Of a stretch of 64,000 nucleotides of DNA, positions 30,727 to 40,500 are shown piece by piece. The notes under the pieces are model-generated. The model was not told where the DNA came from, searched no databases, and worked only from the letters and a program-made list of their open reading frames with translations. The stretch covers positions 1 through 64,000 of the forward strand of contig JABTUJ010000023.1 of assembly GCA_015075445.1 (NCBI GenBank), read 5' to 3'. The position numbers and the translations under genes are program-made. Position 1 is the first letter of the stretch, and the number at the start of each line of letters is the position of its first letter. This stretch comes from Verrucomicrobiales bacterium (GTDB taxonomy: Bacteria > Verrucomicrobiota > Verrucomicrobiia > Limisphaerales > J093).

Positions 30727-31596
30727 ATGGCGAGCGAGTGGATCGTGCAGGGCCGCACCCTGAGTGCGGAGGACCTGGCCCAGATTCGGGCCTGGCGGGC
30801 CGCCCATCCCACCTGGCACCGGACCCGCCTGGCGCGCGAACTCTGTGCCCGGTGGGGGTGGCGCAACGGGGTGGGGCAGCTCAAGGACATGGCCGCCCGC
30901 TCGCTGCTGCTCAAACTGGAAGCCCGCGGCTGGATCACGTTGCCCCCCCGCCAGGGCCCCTCGGTCAACGGCCGCCGCAACCATCGGGCCCTCGCGCCGG
31001 CGGGGGCGGCGGTGGGGATCCAGGCCTCCCTGGCCAGCTTGCACCCGCTGCACCTGAGGCGGGTCGCTCCGGGCACGGCGGAGGCCCGGGAGTTCGGGGC
31101 CCTGCTCCAGGAGCACCATTACCTGGGTCACCGCAACTGTGTGGGCGAGAACCTCCAGTACCTGGTGCGCGATCGCCAGGATCGCCCGCTGGCGTGCGCG
31201 CTGTTTGGTTCAGCCGCCTGGCAGTGCCAGGCCCGCGACGGGTTCATCGGCTGGAGCCCGCCCGCCCGGCGCCGCCACCTGGGGCTGATCACCAACAACA
31301 CCCGCTTCCTGATCCTGCGCGGGGTGCGGGTGCCGCATCTGGCCAGCCACCTGCTGGGCTGCCTGACCCGCCGCCTGAGCGCCGACTGGCAGGCGCGCTA
31401 CGGGCATCCGATCCACCTGGTGGAAACCTTCGTCGAGCCCGAACGCTTTGCCGGCACCAGTTACCAGGCCGCCGGCTGGATCCGGGTCGGCGCCACCACC
31501 GGCCGCGGTCGCAACGGGGCCGCCCCCCAGCGCCCGATCAAGGAGGTCTGGCTGTGCCCGCTCGGCGCGGACTTCCGGGAGCGCCTCGGCGCATGA
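30727..31596 (+). CDS. DruA-family (DUF4338) protein in an insertion sequence
   Basis: A 289-residue protein with the DUF4338/DruA hallmarks in order: HHYLGHRNCVGENLQYLV (about 136-153), LACALFGSAAWQCQARDGFI, GLITNNTRFLILRGVRVPHL, LVETFVEPERFAGTSYQAAG and GATTGRGRNG. DruA is the signature protein of type I Druantia antiphage systems, but none of DruB-DruE is nearby. Here the gene overlaps the transposase start and lies inside the inverted repeats, so it travels with the element. A DNA-related accessory role in transposition is an inference. Confidence 0.88.
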   Translation: MASEWIVQGRTLSAEDLAQIRAWRAAHPTWHRTRLARELCARWGWRNGVGQLKDMAARSLLLKLEARGWITLPPRQGPSVNGRRNHRALAPAGAAVGIQASLASLHPLHLRRVAPGTAEAREFGALLQEHHYLGHRNCVGENLQYLVRDRQDRPLACALFGSAAWQCQARDGFIGWSPPARRRHLGLITNNTRFLILRGVRVPHLASHLLGCLTRRLSADWQARYGHPIHLVETFVEPERFAGTSYQAAGWIRVGATTGRGRNGAAPQRPIKEVWLCPLGADFRERLGA

Positions 31597-32906
31597 GCCG
31601 CCTGGCTTTCGCCACCCTGGTGGACGGCTTGCGGCGCACCCTGGCCGGGTTGACGGACCGGCGCAGGGGCCGCAACCGCTCCTATGCGATGGCGGACTTC
31701 GGCCTGGCCGCCTTCGCCGTCTTCTTCACCCAATCGCCCTCCTTTCTGGCCCACCAGAAAGCGATGCAGCGGGCCCGGGGGGTCAACAACGCCCTGAGTC
31801 TCTTTGGCATCCAGAGCTTCCCCTCCGACAACCAGATCCGCGGCATGCTCGATCCCGTGTCGCCGGCCGCGCTCTTCCCGGTCTACGACCAGATCTACGA
31901 GGCGCTCGGCGAGCAGGGCCTTCTCCGGCACTTCCGGGGGTTCCACGACTCCACCCTCCTGGCGCTGGACGGCACGTGGTACTACAGCTCCCAGAAGATC
32001 CACTGCCCGTGTTGTTCCTCGCTCCAGCACGCCAACGGCCAGACCACCTTCTATCACAGCGCCCTGACCCCGGTCCTCGTCGCCCCGGGGCGCGCGGAGG
32101 TCATTGCCTTGCGGCCTGAGTTCATCACCCCGCAGGACGGCCACACCAAGCAGGATTGCGAGTTGGCCGCGGCCAAACGCTGGCTGGAGCAGAACGCCGC
32201 CCGCTATGGCCAGGGCCCCGTCACTCTCTTGGGCGACGATCTCTACGCCCACCAACCCTTCTGCCGGCGCGCCCTCCTCCACGGCTTCCACTTTATCTTC
32301 ACCTGCCAGCCCGACTCCCATACCACCCTCTACCGCTGGGTGAACCTGCTCCAGAGGCCGGAGCTGGGAACCCTCTGCCTCCGCGTCAAGGTCGGCGGCC
32401 AGTGGCACACTTACACCTACCGCTGGGCCAACCGGGTCCCGCTGGCCGACGGGGAGGACGCCCTGCGCGTCAACTGGTGTGAACTCACCGTGACCGATCC
32501 GCAGGGTCAGGTCCTCTACCATAACGCCTGGATCACCGACTGGCCGCTGAGCGAGTCGAACGTGGCAGCCGTCGTCGCCTCGGGCCGCGCCCGTTGGAAG
32601 ATCGAGAACGAGAACAACAACACCCTCAAGACCAAGGGCTATCATCTGGAGCACAACTTCGGTCACGGCCACAAACACCTCGCCGCCTTCCTGCTGGCCT
32701 TGAACCTCCTGGCCTTCCTCTTCCACACCGTCCTGGGTTTCACCGACGAGCACTACCGCCTCATCCGGGCCACGCTGCCCTCGCGCCAGACCTTCTTCGA
32801 CGATCTGCGAGCCCTCACCCGCTACCTGCACTTCCCCAGTTGGCAGGCCCTCCTGCGGTTCATGATGCGCGGACTGGAGATCGGCCCCTACGCCAAGCCA
32901 ACCTGA
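31593..32906 (+). CDS. DDE transposase of the druA-bearing insertion sequence
   Basis: A 437-residue transposase. Likely catalytic residues are Asp126 in LALDGTWYY, Asp215 or Asp216 in LLGDDLYAHQ and Glu338 in RARWKIENENNNTLK; the last is followed by GYHLEHNFGHGHKHLA and a hydrophobic helix, as in IS4/IS5-superfamily transposases. A Cys cluster, HCPCCSS, follows the first Asp. The ATG at 31593 overlaps the druA stop as ATGA. An upstream extension in the same frame is only the shadow of druA. Confidence 0.92.
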   Translation: MSRLAFATLVDGLRRTLAGLTDRRRGRNRSYAMADFGLAAFAVFFTQSPSFLAHQKAMQRARGVNNALSLFGIQSFPSDNQIRGMLDPVSPAALFPVYDQIYEALGEQGLLRHFRGFHDSTLLALDGTWYYSSQKIHCPCCSSLQHANGQTTFYHSALTPVLVAPGRAEVIALRPEFITPQDGHTKQDCELAAAKRWLEQNAARYGQGPVTLLGDDLYAHQPFCRRALLHGFHFIFTCQPDSHTTLYRWVNLLQRPELGTLCLRVKVGGQWHTYTYRWANRVPLADGEDALRVNWCELTVTDPQGQVLYHNAWITDWPLSESNVAAVVASGRARWKIENENNNTLKTKGYHLEHNFGHGHKHLAAFLLALNLLAFLFHTVLGFTDEHYRLIRATLPSRQTFFDDLRALTRYLHFPSWQALLRFMMRGLEIGPYAKPT

Positions 32907-33123
32907 GCCAACCGGCCCGCCCAGGCGAGGTGTGCCCACACCCGGCGATCGGGGGCAGGGAGGGTCCCAAGAACCTCCCCGAGGCCGCCGGACCGATCCC
33001 CCCAGGCTTCCAGCCGCGACTCCGGTTGCGCCGTACGCCGCGGTAGCCCTGCCAACACCATCGCCCCTCGCCCTCGCCCTCGCCCAGTTGCCTTCCCAAC
33101 CCCGGCGTGCTGAGCCGTTCATG

Positions 33124-33141
33124 CCAAAATGAGAACTGCTG
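33124..33141. repeat. right terminal inverted repeat of the insertion sequence
   Basis: CCAAAATGAGAACTGCTG is the exact reverse complement of 30586-30603. Confidence 0.97.
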
Positions 33142-33150
33142 GCGGGCCGG
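33142..33150. repeat. right 9-bp target-site duplication
   Basis: GCGGGCCGG matches 30577-30585 exactly and ends four bases before the stop codon of the TPR gene. Confidence 0.95.
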
Positions 33151-33153
33151 GAC

Positions 33154-34815
33154 TCAATCGCCCAACTGGTCCAGCGCCTGCAAAGCCTCCCGCACCTCCT
33201 CGGGATCCGCGCCGGCTTCGAGCAGTTGACGGAAGTGCGTCCGGGCCACCGCCCGCTGCCCGCTGAGGGCAAAGTAGAGGCCCCGCTGGAACCAGAGCTC
33301 GAAGGCCACATCGCGCGGCGGGTTCTCGCCGGCCAGTTGCGTCGCCTTCGCCAGAAACTGCACCGCCCGTGCCCGCGCCGCCTCCTCGCCGGTCTTCAGG
33401 AGCGCGGCGGCGAGCGTGAGGTTGGCGAGGAAATGTTCGGGATAGCGGGCCTGCGCTTCCTCGGCCTCCCGACGCATGGCCGGGACTTGCTGCGCCTTCT
33501 CGTAAGCCTTGACCAGCATCAGGCGGTGATGCGGCGACTCAGCCCTTTCCAGTCGGGCCTGGCACACCTCGACCAGCGCGTCCATCCGCCGCGCCACCAC
33601 CAGCAGGGCCGTGAGCGTCTCCCACGCGCTCGGGTGGTCGGGGTCGAGGGCCAGGGCGCGACGCAGCGTCGCCTCGCCCCGCGTGAGGTCGTTCAGGAGA
33701 AACCCCTGAAACCAGCCGAGCAGGCTGAGGGAAGCGGCCGCGGCGGCCGGTTCCCGCCCCTCGCTCATGCTCTCGAGCCGCGCCAGGGCCTCGCGGACCG
33801 TCACGCGAGCGGACTCGGGCAGGCGGGACCAGCGATTCTCAGCGAGCAGGGCCTCGGCGCCGCGCAGGCCCTGCTGGAGACCCTCCGCCATCAGTTCGAG
33901 CAGCACCGCACAACCCCAAGTCTGGGGGTTGTGCGGGCTCAGCCGCGCCGCCGCCCAAACGTCGGGAAGTGCATCCCGATGAAAGATGGCGCGATTCACG
34001 GCCCAGATCCGGGCCGCGGGCTCCTCCTCGGGCGCTTCCGTGAGCGCGCGCAACGCGGTGGCGAGGCGCCGGGCTGTTCCCACGTTGGCCCGGGCCAGGA
34101 AAGCCTCGGCCTGCTGCGGCCCGAACTTCACCGCGCGTTCCGCTTCCTGCACCGCCTCGGTCAACCGGCGTTCGGCTTCCTCCACGCCCGCTGCGTTGAG
34201 GCGCACGGCGGCCGAATCCGACAAGAGCTGCGCCCAGTCAATGCCCGCGGGCTTTCCCTCGAGGCTGGCCAGGGCGTGCATGGCGGTGAGGCCGAGCAAC
34301 CGCGCCAACGCCGCCCGGGCCTGCCAGTCCTCCGGCGCGACCTCGACCGCCCGGCGCAGCAGCCGTTCCGCGGCTGCGAACTGGTTCTGACCGCGGAGGG
34401 CATCCGCGTAACCCACCAGGACCGCGATCTCGCGCGAGTCCGCCGCCCCCTGTCGCTCGTACAACTCGACCGCCCGCGCATATGCCCGCTGGGCCATCGC
34501 CATCTCGCTCAGCCCATCCAACACCCGACCCAGCCGCACAAACCGCGGCGCGTCGTCGGTCTGGCCGGTCAGCGCCTCCCGCAAGGCGGTCAGCTCGCGC
34601 GCGGGATCGGGCGTGCCCACCGTCAGCTCGAAACCCTCCGTGCCGCGATAGCTGAGGCCGAAGTTGAAGCTGAATCGCGGCAGGCGGGTCAACTGCTGCA
34701 ACCGCTCCTGCCCACCCAGCGGCACCGCCCCCAAACCCGCCAGCACCACCTGCACAGCCAGGAAGACCCGGCACAGTCCCCACCCCACCCGGCGGTTCTG
34801 TGGGCGCACGGCCAT
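33154..34815 (-). CDS. TPR-repeat protein (exported or membrane-anchored)
   Basis: A 553-residue protein from the ATG at 34813-34815, five bases after the purE stop; a TTG at 34824 is an alternative. A hydrophobic segment at about 13-33 (LCRVFLAVQVVLAGLGAVPL) is a signal or anchor. The rest is helical with TPR-like 34-residue units such as AERLLRRAVEVAPEDWQARA, GEATLRRALALDPDHPSAWE and AKATQLAGENPPRDVAFELW. It is likely a scaffold; partners are unknown. The insertion sequence landed four bases after its stop. Confidence 0.82.
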   Translation of the reverse strand: MAVRPQNRRVGWGLCRVFLAVQVVLAGLGAVPLGGQERLQQLTRLPRFSFNFGLSYRGTEGFELTVGTPDPARELTALREALTGQTDDAPRFVRLGRVLDGLSEMAMAQRAYARAVELYERQGAADSREIAVLVGYADALRGQNQFAAAERLLRRAVEVAPEDWQARAALARLLGLTAMHALASLEGKPAGIDWAQLLSDSAAVRLNAAGVEEAERRLTEAVQEAERAVKFGPQQAEAFLARANVGTARRLATALRALTEAPEEEPAARIWAVNRAIFHRDALPDVWAAARLSPHNPQTWGCAVLLELMAEGLQQGLRGAEALLAENRWSRLPESARVTVREALARLESMSEGREPAAAAASLSLLGWFQGFLLNDLTRGEATLRRALALDPDHPSAWETLTALLVVARRMDALVEVCQARLERAESPHHRLMLVKAYEKAQQVPAMRREAEEAQARYPEHFLANLTLAAALLKTGEEAARARAVQFLAKATQLAGENPPRDVAFELWFQRGLYFALSGQRAVARTHFRQLLEAGADPEEVREALQALDQLGD

Positions 34816-34820
34816 GACGA

Positions 34821-35318
34821 TCAAACTAGTTTCTCGGCCAGGATCTTCGCAGCCTGCCCGGCCCGGAACGCCCGCAGCTTGTCGCGCAGTTCCGGTCGTT
34901 TCACCCCCAGAATCGCCACCGCCAGCAACGCGGCGTTGACCGCGCCCGGCTTCCCGATGGCCAGCGTCCCCACCGGGATCCCACCGGGCATCTGCACCGT
35001 CGCCAGCAACGAATCGAGCCCCTTCAACGACGCGCTTTCCATCGGCACGCCCAGCACCGGCATCACCGTGTGCGCCGCGGTCACCCCCGCCAGGTGCGCC
35101 GCCCCGCCCGCCGCCGCGATCAGCACCTCAATCCCTCGCGCCTCCACGCCCTCGACGTACGCGGCCGTCTCGCGCGGTGTCCGGTGCGCGGACAGCACCC
35201 GGCACTCATGCGGCACGCCGAACTGATCGAGCGTGTCATGCGCCGCGCGCATCACGTCCCAATCCGACTTGCTGCCCATCAGAATGCCCACCCACGGCCC
35301 GTTGGTCTCAGTCATCAT
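34821..35318 (-). CDS. purE: 5-(carboxyamino)imidazole ribonucleotide mutase (PurE class I)
   Basis: A 165-residue enzyme that converts N5-CAIR to CAIR in purine synthesis. Motifs are GILMGSKSDWDVM (about 11-23), SAHRTPRE with the catalytic His, AAAGGAAHLAGVTAAHT and VQMPGGIPVGTLAIG. Class I proteins use N5-CAIR from PurK; no purK is in the window. It is immediately upstream of the TPR gene. Downstream of its stop the TPR ATG follows within a few bases, which suggests cotranscription. Confidence 0.96.
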   Translation of the reverse strand: MMTETNGPWVGILMGSKSDWDVMRAAHDTLDQFGVPHECRVLSAHRTPRETAAYVEGVEARGIEVLIAAAGGAAHLAGVTAAHTVMPVLGVPMESASLKGLDSLLATVQMPGGIPVGTLAIGKPGAVNAALLAVAILGVKRPELRDKLRAFRAGQAAKILAEKLV

Positions 35319-35377
35319 CGGCCGAGAGTAGCGGAGAGCCGGTTAGCCTTCAACCGGGGAGCCCTGCAGCAGGGCGA

Positions 35378-36088
35378 CTATCTCTTGAGGATCCTCTCCT
35401 TGACCTCGATGTAGCGGCTCAGCACCTGTTTCAGGGCGAAGCAGTAGGGGGTGAGCTCGATCTTGGCGCCCGCATCGAGGGCGGCTTCCGCGCTTTCGAG
35501 GCCCTTCAGACACCGGCGCGCCTGTTTGAGTGACAGAGTGCGGGTCTTCCCCAGCACCGCGTCGATCTCGCTGCGCCGAAAGGCCGTGAGCCGTTTGTGA
35601 TCAAGCTTCAGCCTCCCGATCGTAGTGGCCGCCGCCCGATCCGCCGCGTTCGCCGGGCGGATCTCGCCGCGGTCATTGAACACGAACCGGTCTTCGCAGC
35701 CAGGGCTCAACGGGGAGACGAACATCCCGGCCTCCGCCGGGCTGGGCCAGTTCCCCTTGGCATGGGCACCAAAGTCGCCCGCTGGGCCGTTGGGTTCCGG
35801 CCAGCAAGCGACCAGATTGTCGTAAGCCACATCCTGTCCGCGCTCGCAGTAACACTGAGGCGTCAGGTGCTCGACATGCGCCGTGTCGTTTCCAACCCGC
35901 CGGCCCGTGTAGGCACACAGTCCTCCTTGTTCGGTGAGCAGTGACTCCAGAAGGAGGCTCGCCCGGGACCGCGACTGCCGAAGGGCAGCGTAGCCGAAAT
36001 TGACACCCTCGCTGGCGGGCGCGGCCTGGCCGGCGGCACGCCACTGACACAGCTCGGGTGGTTCGCTGCGCTTCTCAATCCTCCTCAT
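35378..36088 (-). CDS. ptuB: HNH endonuclease, TIGR02646/PtuB-like (Septu component)
   Basis: A 236-residue protein opening with MRRIEKRSEPPEL, the typical start of TIGR02646 proteins. The nuclease core is LCAYTGRRV (58 region), HVEHLTPQ (71-78), YDNLVACWPEPN (89-100, Asn91) and FGAHAKGNW (106-114). This corresponds to the His-Glu-His, Asn and Lys-Gly-Asn positions of the family's HNH fold, although the classic CxxC zinc pair is not present. Its start overlaps the ATPase gene's end by 14 bases. With that ATPase it forms the PtuA-PtuB pair of Septu; family identification is by motif and gene order. Confidence 0.83.
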   Translation of the reverse strand: MRRIEKRSEPPELCQWRAAGQAAPASEGVNFGYAALRQSRSRASLLLESLLTEQGGLCAYTGRRVGNDTAHVEHLTPQCYCERGQDVAYDNLVACWPEPNGPAGDFGAHAKGNWPSPAEAGMFVSPLSPGCEDRFVFNDRGEIRPANAADRAAATTIGRLKLDHKRLTAFRRSEIDAVLGKTRTLSLKQARRCLKGLESAEAALDAGAKIELTPYCFALKQVLSRYIEVKERILKR

Positions 36089-37358
36089 GCGCCCCGGCTT
36101 CCAGATTGCGGATGCTCGCCTCGAGTCGGACGACTTCGCCTTCCTCGCTGCCGACACTCTCCCGCAGGCGGTGCAACCGGTGCTTCGCTCCGTCGAGATC
36201 GCCTGCTTCGAGGGCATCTTCTACAGCGTGGATATGCCTCGCGGCCTCACCGCTACGCTCCGCCGCGTCCATGACATGCTCCAGGATCCAGTTGGAGTCC
36301 GCGCCATAGGCCACCACCGGTGTCTGAGTCCCCTCTGAGTTCAACACATGCACCCGATCGCGAGTTACCTCGCCGATGATTTGGGGAGAGTGGGTCGTGC
36401 AGAAGAACTGGATCTTGGGGAACGTGCGCCGCAGATCGGTGACAATCCGGCGCTGCCATTTCGGGTGCAGGTGAAGATCCAGTTCGTCGATCAGCACCAC
36501 CCCCGGGGTGCCTGGCACCGCCCGCTCGCCCAGGTTCGGATTCAGCAACGCGGCCTTGATGGCGATGTCCCCCACCATCGCGACCATGTTCCGTTGCCCA
36601 TCGCTGAGCTGATCAAACGCATGGATCCCCTGGTCCGCGAATTCGACCAGCACCTGTTCTTGCTTGGCCGAGAACCAGATTCGCTTGCCGTGCTCGAGAC
36701 AACCCAGCACGGCCTCCTTGACGGCCGTGCTGACCGCTGGCTCGCTCCCTTCCTGGAACGCGATCCATTCCTGCCGGCTGATCCATTTCATGAAGTCCGC
36801 CGGGCTGCACCGTGGATCGACGCTGTTGCGATAGCCGTCCAGGCGCGATGGCCGGTTGCGCCGATCCTTCAGCTCGCTCCGGATGTCGCGGGGAATGTCC
36901 CAAAGCCGCCCGGTGCCGTAATAGGAGATCAGCGGCAAGACCACGGCGGCGTCCCGGCCGTCCCGAATCGCTTGCGCCTGCGCCTCCGCGATGTCGCGGA
37001 TTCCCGAAGCGTCCTTCGTAGTCGTCCGCCCTTTGCGCCCGCGCAGGGCACGTTCCCAGGCCAGGCTCTCGCCATTCACTTGTCCCCAGGCTCGAACCAC
37101 CGTCTGCTCCACCTCCTCGAATCGGAAATCGCCATGGGCGGTTCGGGGCTGCACTCGCACGTCCGCGGCCACCAAATGACGTTTGTCGAAGCCCCGAATG
37201 CCCAGGAACCAAGACCCCGCCGCCACCGCCAGCGCCTCGAGCAAGGACGTCTTGCCCGATCCGTTATCCCCTACCATGAGGTTGAAATCGGACGGAAATC
37301 TGAACTCCGCACGCTCGAAGCAGCGGAAGCCAGTCAGTTCGAGCTTCTGGATGTGCAT
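36075..37358 (-). CDS. ptuA: AAA/ABC-type ATPase, PtuA-like (Septu component)
   Basis: A 427-residue ATPase of the RecF/OLD-like AAA group. Walker A is GDNGSGKT (30-37), the ABC-type signature is LSDGQRN (about 260), Walker B is VVLIDELDLHLHP (about 300), and the switch histidine lies in FFCTTHSPQIIGE. In Septu and in retron Ec78 such an ATPase holds the HNH nuclease PtuB. No reverse transcriptase is adjacent. I chose the ATG at 37356-37358 (MHIQKLELTGFRCFE), the usual first strand. It is shorter than several described PtuA proteins. Confidence 0.83.
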   Translation of the reverse strand: MHIQKLELTGFRCFERAEFRFPSDFNLMVGDNGSGKTSLLEALAVAAGSWFLGIRGFDKRHLVAADVRVQPRTAHGDFRFEEVEQTVVRAWGQVNGESLAWERALRGRKGRTTTKDASGIRDIAEAQAQAIRDGRDAAVVLPLISYYGTGRLWDIPRDIRSELKDRRNRPSRLDGYRNSVDPRCSPADFMKWISRQEWIAFQEGSEPAVSTAVKEAVLGCLEHGKRIWFSAKQEQVLVEFADQGIHAFDQLSDGQRNMVAMVGDIAIKAALLNPNLGERAVPGTPGVVLIDELDLHLHPKWQRRIVTDLRRTFPKIQFFCTTHSPQIIGEVTRDRVHVLNSEGTQTPVVAYGADSNWILEHVMDAAERSGEAARHIHAVEDALEAGDLDGAKHRLHRLRESVGSEEGEVVRLEASIRNLEAGAHEED

Positions 37359-37537
37359 ATGAGGTCGAGCCGTTCCCAGTCCGCCCTGCGGTGATCCCAC
37401 ACTCGCGGCTCGGACGGCTTGGTGAACAGTTTGCTTGCGGTGCACGCCAAGCGCAATCCCCGACCATCGCGCCTGTCAGTGGTCCGACCGGGAGTCGGGC
37501 AAGAGAGGGTACCTTGCCTCGCCAGCGCTTCCCGGGA

Positions 37538-40500
37538 TCACTTCGGCTGCTGCAGGTAGGCCAGCAGATCGGCTACGTCCTGGTGGCTCAGACCCGCCTC
37601 GAGGTTCTCCGGCATCAACGACAGCCCGCTCGAGCTGAAGGAGCGGATCCGTGACCGGGCGATGGACAAGTCCACCCCGCCCGCCGCCCGCAACACCACC
37701 AGCGCTTCCGTCTCGCTGGTCACAATCCCCGAGTACACCTCGTCCTCGTCATCTTCGATCGTGTAGTTCAGGTACTCCGTGTTCACCGCCGCGTTCGGAT
37801 CGAAGAGGTCCGAAAGCAGCGTCTCGGCCCCCTTGCGCGAGATCTCCGTCAGGTCCGGACCCACCGCGAAGCCGAGCGGGCCCATCGTGTGGCACGTGGC
37901 ACAGAGGTTTTCGAAATGCACCTTGCCCCGGTCCGGGTCGCCCGTCAGCCGCACCGCCGGTTGAAGCTGCACGAGCACCTCCGCCCGCGTCACCACGCCG
38001 GCATCGCTGAACAGCGCCTCGGCCCGCGCCCGAATCGCGGCATCGGAGGAGCGCAGCAGGCGGCGGCGGCGCTCCAGGTCGAGGTTCAGTTGCCCCATCT
38101 GCAGGCGGCCTTGCTCCAGCGCCGCCAGGAGCGCGTCGTGGTTCCACGAACGGTTGATGAAGTAGTCGCTCGCCTCGGCCCGCGCCTCGCGGCTCAGACG
38201 CGACCAGGCCCCGATCAGATGCGCCGCCACCGCGGGGTCGCGTTCCTGCACCAATTGACGCAGGGCCGCCTGCTGCAACTCCCGGGGCTCGCGGAAATCG
38301 AGCAACCCAAACAACAGCTCGCGCCGGTCCGGGAATGGCCCGAAGCGCAGGAGGTCCAGGTTCGCCAACCTCTCCGGCAGCGCCGCGTCGCGATTGGCCA
38401 CCACCTGGGCAGCCTCTCCCAGCACCGCTGCCTGTTCCGCGTCGGACCGCAAGCCCAGGTGTTGGCGCAGTTCCCACAGGGCGGCGAGCCGGGCGATCGG
38501 CGCCGACCGGCGCAACGTCGTCAGCGCCGCCTCGAGGCGGTTCCGTGCCGCGTCCGGGAGCTCCAGCGCCCGTTCCCGACTGAGACCGCTGTTCAGCCCT
38601 TGCAGCACCGTGAGCAACTCTTCCGCCGAAGCGGTCCGATCCCGCGCCACCGCGTCCAGCGCCTCCGTCAACTCGACCCCGAGCCGGCGGGCGCCGAGCA
38701 GTTCGCTGAGTTCGGCCAGGAAGGCCAGGCGCGCGGGCGTGGGTTCGCCCGCCGCGGTCCGCATCAGACCGCGGGTTCCCAGCACCGCCTGGAGGCTCAG
38801 CCACGGGGCGCGTGCCGTGGTGGTCAGCAGTGCGAATCGACTCCATTCGTTGGTGCCGTCGCGCTCGAGCAGGGTGAGCAGGGACTTCAGGACGCGGTCG
38901 CGCCGCGCGGGTTCCTCCGCCCAGGCCACGGTGCCGAGGGTGAGCGCCACCTGCATGCGCACGCGAGCCTCCGGATCGTCGGTGAGCGCCAGGACGGCGG
39001 CGAAGCGGGCGGGCGCGGCGGCCAGGCCGGGCTCGGCGAGGACGAGCGCGTTCTCCCGCACACCGGGATGAGGATCCCGCAAGGCGCGCAGGATCAGCGG
39101 CTCGGTCAACGCGCCCTGGGCATGGGGGAGCGGCACGGCGGGAGTGAGGCCGTGGAGGGTCCAGAGAGCGTGGAGCCGGGCTTGCGGGAACGTCGCGTCG
39201 CGCGCGAGCCGTTCGAGCAGCGGCACGCAACGGGGATCGTTCCACCACACGAGCAGGCGTTGGGCGGTGTCGCGCCACCAGCGGTTCCGGTGCTCGAGTT
39301 GCGCCACCACGAACGCGAGGTCCTCCCGCGGAAACCGGGGGGTGACCCGGGGCAGTCCAGCCTGGGGCGTGACGCGGTAGATGCGGCCCTGATTGGTGCC
39401 GGCGTGCAGGTCCAGATGCCGTTCGAGCTCGTCCGGGATCCACTCGGGATGCTCGATCACCGCCCGGTAGAAATCCACGATGTACAGCGCGCCATCCGGC
39501 CCCACCCGCATGTTCACCGGCCGGCTGTGTCGATCGGCCGAGGCCAGGAACTCGACCTTCGGCCGGCCGCGGGCCGCGAGGAAGCTTGGGCCATCCGGCC
39601 GCAGCACGTCGCGGTGGATCAGGTTCATCACCGAGTCCGCCACGAACAGGTTGCCGTTGAATTCCTCCGGGAACGCGCCGCCCCCGTAAAACGTGATGCC
39701 GCAGGAACAGGAGAAGAACCCGGACTGCTCCGGGTGATTCAGCCGCGCCTCCTGCTTGCCGATCGGGTAGGCGCGGTCGAGTCCGCCGGTCTTGTGGTCC
39801 GAGATGTCCGGGTTGCCGCGGGGCCGGAGCTGCGGGTGGGGATCGAGATAGCGCAGGGGGAAAACGAGGTGATTGACGTGGTGCAGGTTGTGGGTGGTGA
39901 AGATCCGGCCCCAGTCGTCGAGGGCCACGTTGAAGCCGGTGGTGGTGCGGCCAAAGAACTCGAGGCGCTGCCCGGGCAGGTCGAACTTGACGTCCCGATG
40001 CAGCATCGGGTGCTTTTCGGCCGGGCGGTCGGGCCAGAACAACGTGCCCGAGTTCCCGCCGTTGCCGGCGTACACCCAGTTGTCCAGCCCGTAGATGAGG
40101 CCATTGAAGTTGTGCTGCGAGTTGCCCACGGCGAAGCCGGACAGGAGCACCTGGCGCACATCCGCCCGGCCGTCCCCGTCGGTGTCCTGCACGAACAACA
40201 AGTCCGGCGGCGCCGCCACCAGCAGGCCACCGCGATAGGGCAAGATCGCGTCCGCATACTGGAACCGGTCCGCGAACACCTGGCGCCGGTCGTACACGCC
40301 GTCGCCGTCGGTGTCCTCGATCCGCACGAGCTTCCCCGGAAACTCGGCCTCGAGTTCCGACGCAAACGGGTAGCCGCCCATCTCGATCACGTACGCGTGG
40401 CCGTGCTCGTCGAACTGGAGGTCCACCGGATCCCGAACCACCGGTTCCACCGCCACCCGCTCGATCCGGAAGGCCGGATGCAGTTCGATTTCGTCCACCC

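Larger units (their letters stand above)
30586..33141 (+). mobile_element. complete 2556-bp insertion sequence carrying druA-like and DDE transposase genes
   Basis: The element has perfect 18-bp terminal inverted repeats and a perfect 9-bp target duplication (GCGGGCCGG), so it is intact and probably a recent arrival. It carries two genes on one strand with an ATGA overlap. Non-coding ends are 30604-30726 and 32907-33123; the right end shows no gene. It sits between the large PQQ gene and the TPR gene. The IS family is not assigned: the transposase is DDE-type, and a 9-bp duplication fits IS4-like and ISLre2-like groups, among others. Confidence 0.95.

Noticed and set aside
30738-31592. N-terminal extension of the transposase through the druA region
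   Set aside because: It is the out-of-frame shadow of druA; the ATGA overlap at 31593 is the natural start.
30727-31596. Druantia antiphage system
   Set aside because: Only the DruA-family protein is present, inside an insertion sequence; no DruE-like helicase or other Druantia gene is nearby.
35319-37537. Retron (Ec78-type) around the Septu-like pair
   Set aside because: No reverse transcriptase gene and no recognisable msr/msd region lies on either side.
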